Assembly: GCF_000959365.1 (NCBI RefSeq)
Contig: NZ_CP009555.1
Span: 3,968,001 to 4,032,000, forward strand
Length of the DNA stretch: 64,000 nucleotides
Origin: Burkholderia oklahomensis C6786
GTDB lineage: Bacteria; Pseudomonadota; Gammaproteobacteria; Burkholderiales; Burkholderiaceae
Reading direction: 5' to 3'
Shown: in pieces, positions 8,363-17,536 of the stretch
Numbering within the stretch: position 1 is the stretch's first letter
How the letters are laid out: each line of letters starts with the position of its first letter
Made by a program: the position numbers and the translations under genes
The notes under the pieces: generated by a model
Databases searched by the model: none
What the model was told of the DNA's origin: nothing
What the model saw: only the letters and a program-made list of their open reading frames with translations

Positions 8363-8847
8363 CGCGCGAGCTGTCCCGCTCGTCCGCGTCACGCGTCAGC
8401 ACGGCGCACCCCGCGCATACGCCGTCATTGCGACTGCCGTCGATCCATCCGCCCGGCCGCGCGCTCGTCACGCGATCCGGGAGCCTGCCCAGGCCCGCCC
8501 ACCGCGCAGCTCCGCTCGGGGCGACCGACAGAACGCCTTCCTGACGAACGCATGCTGCGCTCGCACATCGTCCAGCGCGAACGCTCCGATGCAGCGCGTT
8601 CGAATCGTCCGTCCGCCTCGCGCGCACGCGGACCGAATCACACGGTCGCGCGGCGCCGAAAGCGCCCCACGCCGCCGTTCCGACGCATCGCATTTGAACT
8701 TCTACGCCGGCATTCGTATAACGATCACGTGCCCTACGCACTTTCAGCACACAAATCCAAGGCCCGGCGCAAGCCGGAAAGCCCTTCGCCTCCGCCATGC
8801 GCGGCCGCCCGAGCGCTCGACGGATGCATCCCGACCGGAGTCAACTC
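8363..8847. other. intergenic region before the phosphoesterase gene
   Basis: I see no supported gene in these 485 bp. Open frames on both strands (for example 8256-8798 minus) are Arg/Ala-rich shadows and one runs through the tRNA. The promoter of the phosphoesterase gene should lie here but I could not place it. Confidence 0.5.
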
Positions 8848-10329
8848 TTGGCGAATCAGCTCGACAAAATCGAACACATCGTCCATCTGATGCTCGAAAA
8901 CCGCTCGTTCGATCAGATGCTCGGCTTTCTCTATTCCGACAACGGCAACCAGTCGCCCGCCGGCCAGCCCTTCGACGGACTGACCGGCAACGAATCGAAT
9001 CCCGACGATCTCGGCCGCCCCGTCGGCGTCTACCGGATCCGGGCGACCGATCCGCATCCGTACCTGATGCCGGGCGCCGATCCCGGCGAAGGCTTTCAGA
9101 ACACCAACTATCAACTGTTCTCCGACGACAATCCCGCACCCGGCGCGGTGCCGACCAATCAAGGCTTCGTCGTCAACTTCAAGTCGGCGATCGCGACCGA
9201 TCAATCGCGACACGAGAAAGACGCGCTGCCCGGCACGACGCCCGCGCAGATCATGGGCATGTACACGCCCGAACTGCTGCCCGTGCTGTCGGGGCTCGCG
9301 AAAGGCTACGCGGTGTGCGACCGCTGGTTCGCGTCGGCGCCGACGATGACGATGCCGAACCGCGCGTTCGCGCTCGCCGGCACGTCGCAAGGCCATCTCG
9401 ACGATCACGTGAAGATCTTCACGTGTCCGAGCATCTTCGGGCGGCTGTCGGACCGGGGCGTCGACTGGGCGATCTTCGGCTACAACCGCGATCCGCTCAC
9501 GCGTCACGATTTTCCCGACACGCAGAACGCCGACGACAGCCACTTCGGCCACTTCCGCGACTTCCAGGCGCGCGCGGCGAACGGCACGCTGCCCGCGTTC
9601 ACGTTCATCGAGCCGAGCTGGGACGCGAACGGCAACAGCCAGCATCCGAACTACGACGTCGCCGCGGGCGAGCAGCTGATTCACGACGTCTACTACACGC
9701 TGCGCAACGGCCCGGCGTGGAACAGCACGCTCCTCGTCATCACGTACGACGAGCACGGCGGCAACTACGACCACGTCCCGCCGCCGTCGGGCGCGGCGCC
9801 GCCCGGCGACGGCACCGTCGGCGAATTCGGCTTCGATTTCACGCGCTTCGGCGTGCGCGTGCCCGCCGTGCTCGTCTCGCCGCTCATCGCGGCGGGCACC
9901 GTGTTCCGAAGCGCGACGGGCACGATCGATCACACGTCGGTGCTGAAGACGATCAGCGAGCGCTTCGGAACGGCGCCGCTGACGGCGCGCGACCAAGCCG
10001 CTCCGTCGCTCGGCGACGTGCTCATGCTCGCGACCCCGCGCGCCGCCGCCGACGATCCGCTGAGCGGCGTGATCGTGCCCGTGTCGACGCTGCTCCATCC
10101 GAACGCGGCGAGGCCTTCGAGGCTCGACAAGATCCATGCGGCGCGCGTCGCCGCGCTGCCGCTGCGCAACGAGAAAGGCTATTACGAGGAAGCCGAGGCG
10201 CCGCTCGCGTCGACCGCCGAGCTGTCGAACTTCATCCGCGATCGCGGCGCCGCATGGAGCCAGCACCGTCAGCGGCAGCAGCAGCGACTGCAGCAACGGC
10301 AACCGCCGCAGCGCAAGCGACGACGCTGA
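8848..10329 (+). CDS. phospholipase C/acid phosphatase-type phosphoesterase
   Basis: The protein belongs to the phosphoesterase family (PF04185) that includes bacterial phospholipases C and AcpA-type acid phosphatases; it probably hydrolyses phosphoester bonds of lipid head groups or related substrates. It is 493 residues long from the TTG at 8848. Family motifs include [14 protein letters not shown] near residues 14-27, the central FTFIEPSWD and the C-terminal [12 protein letters not shown] metal-binding segment. No signal peptide or Tat motif is seen, unlike secreted PLCs. The TTG start is preferred because CCGGAG lies 7 bp upstream and similarity begins with [11 protein letters not shown]; in-frame ATGs at 8797 and 8824 are alternatives. 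The C-terminus is a Gln/Arg-rich tail. Substrate is not determinable. Confidence 0.88.
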   Translation: MANQLDKIEHIVHLMLENRSFDQMLGFLYSDNGNQSPAGQPFDGLTGNESNPDDLGRPVGVYRIRATDPHPYLMPGADPGEGFQNTNYQLFSDDNPAPGAVPTNQGFVVNFKSAIATDQSRHEKDALPGTTPAQIMGMYTPELLPVLSGLAKGYAVCDRWFASAPTMTMPNRAFALAGTSQGHLDDHVKIFTCPSIFGRLSDRGVDWAIFGYNRDPLTRHDFPDTQNADDSHFGHFRDFQARAANGTLPAFTFIEPSWDANGNSQHPNYDVAAGEQLIHDVYYTLRNGPAWNSTLLVITYDEHGGNYDHVPPPSGAAPPGDGTVGEFGFDFTRFGVRVPAVLVSPLIAAGTVFRSATGTIDHTSVLKTISERFGTAPLTARDQAAPSLGDVLMLATPRAAADDPLSGVIVPVSTLLHPNAARPSRLDKIHAARVAALPLRNEKGYYEEAEAPLASTAELSNFIRDRGAAWSQHRQRQQQRLQQRQPPQRKRRR

Positions 10330-10340
10330 GCGCGGGGGCG

Positions 10341-10410
10341 CGGCGTCATGCGCTGTCATGCGCTGTCATGCGCTGTCATGCGCTGTCATGCGCTGGCTTG
10401 CGCTGGCTTG
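10341..10410 (+). repeat. 10-bp tandem repeat array
   Basis: The array has four perfect copies of CGCTGTCATG (10351-10390), preceded by a variant CGGCGTCATG and followed by two copies of CGCTGGCTTG. It begins 11 bp after the phosphoesterase stop. Perfect short tandem repeats of this kind often vary in number between strains. Confidence 0.95.
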
Positions 10411-10921
10411 CGCGGCGGCATGCGAGGCTGAGTGAGGCCCATCACCAAGCGCCACGCGTAGGTGCGAAGCGGCGCGCCGTGGCGTTCGGCGTGTCCGCGA
10501 CGATGCGTGTGCGATGCAGCCGTCGTGCGTTCGCCTTCAGCCGCGTCGAACAGCATCGCCAGGTGGGTTCTTCGCATCACCCGCAGCACGCCGCCGGCCA
10601 CGAGCCACATCGCCGAAGCCGACATGCATTCGCCGCAACCGTGTCAGGACGTCGAACGCTGCACGGGGCGGCAAGCGTGACGTCTCGCGCGCCGGACGTG
10701 CGTCGAAACGCCGGCCGATGCGCGAAGGCCGAGACACGCGAGCCTCGACGTCACGAGGCGCTTCGAGGTCACGAGGCGCTTCGATGTCGACGCGCCGCCC
10801 CACGCGATCGCGCATCGATTCGTTGCTACGTTCGTTTCATATCGTCCGACGAGGGCGCCACCGAGGCCCACGTCGCATCGCAGATCGGCCGCCCTGCGAT
10901 CTGCTTCTCGAGGAGATTCGA
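10411..10921. other. intergenic region before the M28 peptidase gene
   Basis: No gene is supported. It contains an 18-bp direct duplication (GTCACGAGGCGCTTCGA at 10750-10766, repeated at 10768-10785). The plus frame is open from 10514 into the peptidase gene but the extension has no signal peptide or family similarity. Confidence 0.5.
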
Positions 10922-12496
10922 ATGACTCGGCTCATGTCATGGACGCGCCGGTTGCTCGGCGCTTCCGGATGCGCGCTGTTGCTCGCGCTGCCGATCGCCG
11001 AAGCGGCGCACGCCGATCCGAAGCCAGACGCCTGGCCGACAGCCGCGTTGCCGGATCGAGCGGCCGTCGAAGTGGATGCGTCGCAGTTCCTGCCGCCGGC
11101 TCAGCTCGTGCGCTGGCAGATCGACCTCGACCGCCGCGGACTGCGGTCGACCGGCTCGCCCGCGCACGAACGCTACATCGACGCGCTGCGCCGCCGTCTC
11201 GCGCGCGCCGGCGTGCCGCAGCTCTATACCGAAGCGGTGACGATGACGCGCTGGACCGCGCGCCACTGGCGGCTCGACGTCGTCGACGGCGCGCCGCCCG
11301 AACGCATCGACGTCGCCGGCTACATCCCGTATTCCGGCGATACCGGCCGCGAAGGCGTCGTCGCGCCGATCCGGTATCTCGCGCCGGGACAAGCGCCCGA
11401 CGCGGACATCGCGGGCAAGATCGCCGTCGTCGAATTGCCCGACGTGCCATTGTCGGGCGCGTTCTTCCACGAGCGCGCGCTGCGCATCTTCGATCCGGAC
11501 AATGCGTTTCCGCCGTCGGCGCCCTACGTGCGCACGAGCTACATGATCGGCCCGCTCACCGCGATGCTCGACAAGCTGCAGGCCGCGGGCGCGGCCGGCG
11601 TCGCGATCGTCGCCGACACGTCCGTCGCCGAGGCGACCGATCTCTACGCGCCGTACGACGGCCAGTTGCGCCGCGTGCCCGGCCTCTTCGTCGATCGCGC
11701 GACGGGCGCGAAGCTCGCGGCGCTCGCGGAGCGCCGCGCGACGCTCAGGCTATCGCTCGATGCGAGCATCGAGCGCGTGCGGACCCGCAACCTGATCGGC
11801 ATCATTCCCGGCGCGACCGACGAGCTGACCGTCGTCAACAGCCATACGGACGGCACGAACGGGATCGAAGACAACGGCCCGAACGCGATCGTCGCGATCG
11901 CGCAGTATCTGAGCCGCGTGCCGCGTGAGGCGCTGCCGCGCACGATCATGATCATGCTGTCGAGCGGGCATTTCGCGGGCGGCGTCGGGGTCGAGGATTT
12001 CCTCGCTCGCCATGCGCACGACGGCCTCGTCGCACGGATCGCGTGCGTCGTCACGATCGAGCATCTGGGCGCGCAGGAATGGCTGCCGAACGCGCGCGGC
12101 GCGCTCGTGCCGACCGGCAAGGCCGAGCCGACGGCGCTGTTCATGCCGACCGTCCCGGCGCTCGTCGACGCGGCCGACGCACTGGTGCGCCGCGCGGACG
12201 CGGCGCCGGCGTTCGTGATGCCGCCGCTGAACCCGAGCGGCAGCGGCAGCCCCAACGATGCGGTCTGGCCCGGCGAAGGACAGTACTTCTGGGGCCGCGG
12301 GCACGTGCCGACGATCAACTTCATCACAGGCCCGACGTATCTCCTCAACTACGGCGTGACGACCGCGGACAAGATCGACTACGCGCGTCTGCGTCGCGAA
12401 ATCGCGGCGACGACGCAGACGCTGCTCGATCTGTCGCGCGTGCCCTTCTCCGAGTTGCGCGCGGTGCAGCCGGGGATGCGCGCGGCGACGCCGTGA
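10922..12496 (+). CDS. secreted M28-family zinc metallopeptidase with a PA domain
   Basis: The 524-residue product starts with a Sec signal peptide (RRLLGASGCALLLALPIAEA, cleavage near AHA-DP), so it acts in the periplasm or outside the cell. A protease-associated (PA) domain spans roughly residues 130-260 (DIAGKIAVVELPDVP, AAGAAGVAIVADTS). The M28-like domain follows, with NSHTDGTNGIEDNGPNAIVA as the metal site (His and two Asp), then SSGHFAGGVG and TIEHLGAQEW. M28 enzymes are aminopeptidases or carboxypeptidases. The usual Glu-Glu pair after the Gly-His motif is replaced here by Phe-Ala, so activity is less certain. The ATG at 10922 follows CGAGGAGATTCGA. It appears monocistronic. Confidence 0.85.
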   Translation: MTRLMSWTRRLLGASGCALLLALPIAEAAHADPKPDAWPTAALPDRAAVEVDASQFLPPAQLVRWQIDLDRRGLRSTGSPAHERYIDALRRRLARAGVPQLYTEAVTMTRWTARHWRLDVVDGAPPERIDVAGYIPYSGDTGREGVVAPIRYLAPGQAPDADIAGKIAVVELPDVPLSGAFFHERALRIFDPDNAFPPSAPYVRTSYMIGPLTAMLDKLQAAGAAGVAIVADTSVAEATDLYAPYDGQLRRVPGLFVDRATGAKLAALAERRATLRLSLDASIERVRTRNLIGIIPGATDELTVVNSHTDGTNGIEDNGPNAIVAIAQYLSRVPREALPRTIMIMLSSGHFAGGVGVEDFLARHAHDGLVARIACVVTIEHLGAQEWLPNARGALVPTGKAEPTALFMPTVPALVDAADALVRRADAAPAFVMPPLNPSGSGSPNDAVWPGEGQYFWGRGHVPTINFITGPTYLLNYGVTTADKIDYARLRREIAATTQTLLDLSRVPFSELRAVQPGMRAATP

Positions 12497-12657
12497 CGCG
12501 CGCGGACCGGCGCGCGTGGCGTGACGGCGTGCGAGCGAACGGGTCGAACGGGCATCGGGAAAGCGCAAGCGGAACGAACCGGCGCAGCCCGTCGTCGCGC
12601 TGGCCAGCCGCCGCGCGCGCCGGGCACGAACGCGCAGCGGCGACCGATGCCGACGCG

Positions 12658-14370
12658 TCACGCGCCCGCCGACTCGCCCGCCGCCAGCAGTTGCAGACTC
12701 TCGTCGACGCTCAGCTCCGACAGCGCGCCCGCCCGCAGCGCCCCGTCGGCCGCGCGCTGCAGCACGCGCAGCACGCTCGGCTTCAGGCGCACGAACACGA
12801 GACGCCAGCCGCGCGCATCGCATTCGGCGGCGAACGTCTTCAGCGCTTCGATCGTCGTGCCGTCGATGTCGGGCGACTCTTCGAGACTCAGCATCACCGT
12901 GTGCACGGGCGGCTGCGCGTCGCGCGCGAGATGCCGCACCATGTTCAGCACGCGCTCCGCGTTCGCGAAGAACAGTTGCGCCTCGGGCCGCACGATCAGC
13001 ACGCCCGGAATCGGCTTCGCGTCCTCGTGCATCGACACGTCGACGAAATCGTGGCTCTCGCGCAGCCGCCCGAGCACGCTCACGTTCGGCTCGGACAGTT
13101 GCCGCAGCGTCAGCAGCAGGCTCACGCCGATCGCGGCGAGCAGGCCGTGCAGCACACCCAGCACGATCACGGCCGACAGCGCGGCGATCACGACGATCCG
13201 GTCGCGATGCCACATCCAGTATGGCCGGAACACTTCGGGATGCAGCGAATGGCTGACCGCGAAGATCACGATCGCGGCGAGCACGGGCTCCGGGATGCGC
13301 GCGAGCTGCGGCAGCAGCAGCCAGACGATCATTGCGATCACGGCTGCCGCGAAGAGGCCCGCCATGCGCGTCTGCGCGCCCGCGGCCTCGTTCGCCGACG
13401 TCGCCGAATAGCCGGCGCCGACGGGCATCCCGTGCAGCAGCCCCGACACGAGATTCGCGCAGCCGAGCGCGACGAGATCGCGGTTCGGCGATATCGTGTC
13501 GCCGTGCTTCAGCGCGAAGTTGCGTATCGACCCATACGACTCCGCGTACAGGATCAGCATCAGCGCGAAGCCGAACTCGGCCGTCTGCATCCATGCGGAG
13601 CGGCCGAGCGCCGGCATCCCGACCGCGAGGTTCTGCAGGTCGATCGTGCCGACGATCGCGATACCGTAGCGATGCCAGTCGATCCAATAGCCGGCCGCGA
13701 TGCCGAGCACGATGACGACGAGCGTAGCCGGCACGCGCGAGCGCCGTCCGAGCGCGAACAGGATCGCGAGCGCCGTCGCGCCGAGCGCCGCGCTGTGCAC
13801 GTTGCAATTCGGAATCCCGAGCAACAGGTCGAGCACGACGCGCAGCGTATCGCTGTGATGGATCGGCACGTCGAGAATCTTCGGCAACTGCTTGATGACG
13901 ATCGTGAGCGCGAGGCCGAACGTGAAGCCGCGCAGCACCGGGCGCGCGATGAAGTCCGACATGCCGCCCAGGCGCGCGGCGCCCGCGAGGATGAACAGGA
14001 CGCCCGTCGTCGCGACGAGCGCGGCCGCGAGCAGGAGCTGCGCGGCGACGTTCGGCCCTGCTTCGGAGATCACGGTCGCCGCGAGCACGACGGCCGACGA
14101 CGACGTCGCCGACACGATCGCGAAGCGGCTGCTGCCCGCGATCGCGTAGGCGACGAGCCCGGCCAGGAGCGCGATGAGGCCCGCCTGCGGCGGCAGGTTC
14201 GCGAGCCCCGCGTACGCGACCGCCTCGGGAATCAGCAGGCCCGCGATCGACAGTCCGGCGAGCGCATCGAGCACCGTGCGCCGGCCGCGCGGCGTGGGCG
14301 GCTCGTCGAGCGCGGCGAAATGCGCGGCGTGCTGCGGCGGCGCATCGAGACGGTTCGAATGACGGTCCAT
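12658..14370 (-). CDS. SulP/SLC26-family anion transporter with C-terminal STAS domain
   Basis: The 570-residue inner-membrane protein has a SulP transport core of about 11-12 membrane helices, beginning with the conserved DALAGLSIAGLLIPEAVAYAG and including LPPQAGLIALLAG, FGLALTIVIKQLPKIL and GMPVGAGYSATSANEAAGA. A cytoplasmic STAS domain follows from about residue 440 (SPDIDGTTIEALKTF). SulP proteins carry sulfate, bicarbonate or dicarboxylates, often as proton or sodium symporters. The substrate cannot be told from the sequence. No carbonic anhydrase or sulfate assimilation gene is adjacent. The ATG at 14370 is 46 bp from the end of the ParB-like gene upstream, so the two may be co-transcribed. 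Confidence 0.92.
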   Translation of the reverse strand: MDRHSNRLDAPPQHAAHFAALDEPPTPRGRRTVLDALAGLSIAGLLIPEAVAYAGLANLPPQAGLIALLAGLVAYAIAGSSRFAIVSATSSSAVVLAATVISEAGPNVAAQLLLAAALVATTGVLFILAGAARLGGMSDFIARPVLRGFTFGLALTIVIKQLPKILDVPIHHSDTLRVVLDLLLGIPNCNVHSAALGATALAILFALGRRSRVPATLVVIVLGIAAGYWIDWHRYGIAIVGTIDLQNLAVGMPALGRSAWMQTAEFGFALMLILYAESYGSIRNFALKHGDTISPNRDLVALGCANLVSGLLHGMPVGAGYSATSANEAAGAQTRMAGLFAAAVIAMIVWLLLPQLARIPEPVLAAIVIFAVSHSLHPEVFRPYWMWHRDRIVVIAALSAVIVLGVLHGLLAAIGVSLLLTLRQLSEPNVSVLGRLRESHDFVDVSMHEDAKPIPGVLIVRPEAQLFFANAERVLNMVRHLARDAQPPVHTVMLSLEESPDIDGTTIEALKTFAAECDARGWRLVFVRLKPSVLRVLQRAADGALRAGALSELSVDESLQLLAAGESAGA

Positions 14371-14416
14371 GCGCGTTCCGTGGTGGTGACCCGTGGCTCG
14401 GCCGAAAACGCGGCGC

Positions 14417-15043
14417 TCAGCGCGGCGCCGCGATCACGCCGGACCAGCCCGGCAGATAGCGCGCCTCTTGCGCATGGGCGTGAGCGAGCGCCGCTTCGAG
14501 CGCCTTCTCGAAATCCTTGCGGATTTCCGTCAACGCGATTTTCGGGCGCAGGAAATCGGCCCACAGGAATTCGCTGAACGGCGTCGCGTCCTTCGCATAG
14601 CCGCCCGCCGTGCGCAGCTCGCCCGCAAGGCTGCGGTAAGGATCGTCCTTCAGGCCGACGAGCGTCTTCGGCAGACGGGCGTAGTCGTGGCGCGCGCCGT
14701 TCGCGCCGAACGGATGCACCCACTGGTTGTGCTCCATCATCCGCCAGAAGATCGTCTCGCCGAGCCACGACAAGTCCTTCAGCAGCATCGCCCTCACCTC
14801 GCTCACGCCCTCTTCGATGAGCGCGAGCCCGAGATGATGATGATCGGTGATGAAGTACTCGCCGCCCGGCCCGAGCACGGCCGGAAACCAGTGCGACTCG
14901 ATCGCCGCCTTGCGCGCCTTCTTGCCGAGCGACTTCCAATGCTTGCGCTTCGCCTTCACTTCGCGATAGCCGACCGTGATCTGAGTCGGGCGCAGCGCGT
15001 CGAGCTTGGCGGAAATGAGATGCACGTCCTGGCCGATCGTCAT
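14417..15043 (-). CDS. ParB-like nuclease-domain protein (ParBc_2 type)
   Basis: The 208-residue cytosolic protein resembles the ParBc_2 family of putative ParB-like nucleases: an N-terminal LRPTQITVGYREV, then FITDHHHLGLALIEEG, which recalls the DGHHR motif of ParB/Srx folds, then MMEHNQWVHPFGANGARHDY. The family is widespread in proteobacteria and its function is unknown. It is not the chromosome-partitioning ParB, as there is no parA or helix-turn-helix. The frame extends to 15175, but ATG 15043 follows a good GGGAGCCCC ribosome binding site and starts the conserved region (MTIGQDVHLIS). Confidence 0.8.
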   Translation of the reverse strand: MTIGQDVHLISAKLDALRPTQITVGYREVKAKRKHWKSLGKKARKAAIESHWFPAVLGPGGEYFITDHHHLGLALIEEGVSEVRAMLLKDLSWLGETIFWRMMEHNQWVHPFGANGARHDYARLPKTLVGLKDDPYRSLAGELRTAGGYAKDATPFSEFLWADFLRPKIALTEIRKDFEKALEAALAHAHAQEARYLPGWSGVIAAPR

Positions 15044-15193
15044 GATGGGGCTCCCGAAATCGATTTCGGCAACGATACATGGGATCGGCGTCCGCGTTAA
15101 TAGCGCATTGCCCCCGAGACTTGCGCAAGGCGCGCTGCCGCACCGCCGCACGATGCGCGGCGCGCGCGCCGCCATCGGCCGCGCGCCGGCGCA

Positions 15194-15748
15194 TCAGCGG
15201 CGAGCCGTCAGATCCGCGCGCTCGAGCCGGTGGCGAATGTACGGGATGCCGTCCTGCACGACGCCCACGCGCCGCATCCCGAGCTTGCGCGCGACGTTCA
15301 GCGACGCGTCGTTCGCCGCGGCGATATCGGCGACGATGCGCGGCAGCCTGACCGTCCCGAACGCGTGCCCGACGACGCACTGCGCGGCTTCGCTCGCGAT
15401 CCCGCGCCCCCACGCGGCGCGCATGAGGCGCCAGCCGATCTCGACGTCGCGGCCGCCGTCGACGTAATCGGGAATCAGCAGCGTCCATCCGACGAACCGG
15501 TCCGGACGCGCCTTCTCGAAGATCGACCAGTAGCCGAGCCCGGGCGGATACGCACGCGTGATCCGGTGCTCGACGAAACGGCGGTGCTCGGCGGGATCGT
15601 CCCATGGACCGGCGATGTGACGCGTCACGTCCGGATCGCGATCCATCGCGATGCATGCGTCGAGATCGGCGAGCACGCGCGGGCGCAGCCACAAGCGGCC
15701 GGTTTCGAAAATCGGCAGCGCCGGACGAGCTTGCGAATCCGAATCCAT
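15194..15748 (-). CDS. GNAT-family N-acetyltransferase (RimJ/RimL-like)
   Basis: A 184-residue GNAT acetyltransferase that would transfer an acetyl group from acetyl-CoA to an amine, possibly a protein N-terminus or a small molecule. It has the RimJ/RimL-type start (ETGRLWLRPRVLADLDACIA), core strands (DVEIGWRLMRAAWGRGIASE), the acetyl-CoA loop GRGIASEA, and the C-terminal NDASLNVARKLGMRRVG motif. The start at 15748 (MDSDSQARP) fits the family length; upstream residues in the open frame have no similarity. It is 150 bp upstream of the ParB-like gene on the same strand. The substrate is unknown. Confidence 0.88.
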   Translation of the reverse strand: MDSDSQARPALPIFETGRLWLRPRVLADLDACIAMDRDPDVTRHIAGPWDDPAEHRRFVEHRITRAYPPGLGYWSIFEKARPDRFVGWTLLIPDYVDGGRDVEIGWRLMRAAWGRGIASEAAQCVVGHAFGTVRLPRIVADIAAANDASLNVARKLGMRRVGVVQDGIPYIRHRLERADLTARR

Positions 15749-16093
15749 CTGTAAGCACGTGAAAAAAAGAAGACGGCGCCACCTTAGCATCGCTCGCCGC
15801 ATCGCGGAAACCGGTGCGAATCCCGTCGACTCGCACGACGCAACGCAACCTCGCGCAACCTCGCGTGACATCGCATGAAGCAACGCGGCGCGATGCGTCG
15901 ACGCAGACGCATCGGCAAACGCATCGATTGCTTGCCGCGCAACAATGTATTTCATAGGGATAAATCCGGATCGGATCGCTCGGAGCCTTCACGCGCGCGA
16001 TGAGCGGCGTACACTCGCGTTACCGCCTGCGCACAGCGCCAGCCCGGACGGTGCAAGCGACCACGGCGCTTCCCTCTCGAGGAGACCGCCGCC
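15749..16093. other. divergent intergenic region between the GNAT gene and the MFS gene
   Basis: These 345 bp must carry promoters for both flanking genes. The stretch 15835-15930 is rich in GACGCA/CGCAAC motifs but not a regular repeat. I could not assign a promoter or operator. Confidence 0.45.
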
Positions 16094-17320
16094 ATGACCC
16101 TAAGCTGGACGCGGGAACAACGCAACGTCACGATCGCCGCCTATCTCGGCTGGACGCTCGACGCATTCGATTTCTTCCTGATGGTTTTCGTGCTGAAGGA
16201 CATCGCCGCCGAGTTCAACACGAAAATTCCCGCCGTCGCGTTCGCCATCACGCTGACGCTTGCCGCGCGCCCGATCGGCGCGCTGATCTTCGGCCGCCTC
16301 GCCGACCACTTCGGCCGCCGGCCGACGCTGATGATCAACATCGCGTGCTACTCGCTGCTCGAGCTCGCGTCCGGCTTCGCGCCGAGCCTGGCCGCGCTCC
16401 TCGTGCTGCGCACGCTGTTCGGCATCGCGATGGGCGGCGAATGGGGCGTCGGCTCCGCACTGACGATGGAGACGATTCCGACGCGCGCGCGCGGCGCCGT
16501 ATCGGGCCTGCTGCAGGCGGGCTACCCGAGCGGCTATCTGCTCGCATCGGTCGTCTTCGGCCTCTTCTACCAGTACATCGGCTGGCGCGGGATGTTCATG
16601 ATCGGCGTGCTGCCCGCGCTCCTCGTGCTGTACGTGCGCGCGAAAGTGCCCGAGTCGCCCGCGTGGAAGCAGATGGAAAAGCGCGTGCGCCCGAGCCTCG
16701 TCGCGACGCTCAAGCAGAACTGGAAGCTGTCGATCTATGCAGTCGTCCTGATGACCGCGTTCAACTTCTTCTCGCACGGCACGCAGGATCTCTATCCGAC
16801 CTTCCTGCGCGAGCAGCATCATTTCGACCCGCACACGGTGTCGTGGATCACGATCGTGCTGAACATCGGCGCGATCGTCGGCGGCCTCACGTTCGGCTGG
16901 CTGTCCGAGCGGATCGGCCGCCGCCGCGCGATCTTCATCGCCGCGATGATCGCGCTGCCCGTGCTGCCGCTGTGGGCGTTCTCGACCGGCGCGCTCGCGC
17001 TGGCCGCGGGCGCGTTCCTGATGCAGATCTCGGTGCAAGGCGCATGGGGCGTGATCCCCGTGCATCTGAACGAGATCTCGCCGGACGAGATTCGCGCGAC
17101 GTTCCCGGGCTTCGTCTACCAGCTCGGCAATCTGCTCGCATCGGGCAACGCGACGATGCAGGCGCAGCTCGCGGTCAATCACGGCAACGATTACAGCATG
17201 GCGCTCGCGACGGTCGCGGGCATCGTCGCCGTCGTCATCTGCGTTTTAATTGTGTTCAGCCGCGAGCGACGCGGAATCGACATGACGCAGGCGGCCGCGA
17301 TGAGCCCGACGACGGGATAG
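16094..17320 (+). CDS. MFS transporter, probable carboxylate/metabolite:proton symporter
   Basis: A 408-residue, 12-helix major facilitator protein in the inner membrane. The first helix carries GWTLDAFDFFLMVFVLKDIA, the D-x-F-D motif typical of carboxylate and sialic-acid type symporters. The signature loop 2-3 is GRLADHFGRRPTLM, with its repeat GWLSERIGRRRAIF in the second half, and GIAMGGEWGVGSAL lies in helix 4. Related proteins import lactate, sialate or aromatic acids with protons. The ATG at 16094 has CGAGGAGACCGCC upstream. The TetR gene follows after 216 bp on the same strand. The substrate is not determinable from sequence. Confidence 0.92.
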   Translation: MTLSWTREQRNVTIAAYLGWTLDAFDFFLMVFVLKDIAAEFNTKIPAVAFAITLTLAARPIGALIFGRLADHFGRRPTLMINIACYSLLELASGFAPSLAALLVLRTLFGIAMGGEWGVGSALTMETIPTRARGAVSGLLQAGYPSGYLLASVVFGLFYQYIGWRGMFMIGVLPALLVLYVRAKVPESPAWKQMEKRVRPSLVATLKQNWKLSIYAVVLMTAFNFFSHGTQDLYPTFLREQHHFDPHTVSWITIVLNIGAIVGGLTFGWLSERIGRRRAIFIAAMIALPVLPLWAFSTGALALAAGAFLMQISVQGAWGVIPVHLNEISPDEIRATFPGFVYQLGNLLASGNATMQAQLAVNHGNDYSMALATVAGIVAVVICVLIVFSRERRGIDMTQAAAMSPTTG

Positions 17321-17475
17321 CCCGGAACGCGGCGGCGCACCATCGCGCAAGCGCGCGTCGGACAGTGCGCAGCGCGTCGTTCATGCTGCATCGCACTGAA
17401 CGCTCTAGAGGAGTTTGTCCACAAAGAACGCTTGCCGCCACCCCGTGCCGCTTTTTATCTTAATGAAAACGGCTG

Positions 17476-17494
17476 TTTCAATTACACATTTGAA
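17476..17494. promoter_or_regulatory. candidate operator upstream of the TetR gene
   Basis: TTCAA at 17477-17481 and TTGAA at 17490-17494 form an inverted repeat with an 8-bp spacer in an AT-rich island, 43 bp before the TetR start. TetR proteins commonly autoregulate through such sites. The arms are short, so this is tentative. Confidence 0.35.
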
Positions 17495-17536
17495 TCGCTT
17501 GTTCGCGTACCGGGAAACCGGCAAGGGAGGCGGAAC

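Noticed and set aside
8256..8798. 180-codon minus-strand frame overlapping the second tRNA-Leu
   Set aside because: It runs through the tRNA gene and its terminator and has no family similarity.
10341..10410. CRISPR array
   Set aside because: The repeats are 10 bp, directly adjacent without spacers, and there are no cas genes in the window.
12658..14370. Sulfate-specific permease call for the SulP protein
   Set aside because: SulP members carry several anions and no sulfate-assimilation genes are adjacent, so the substrate is left open.
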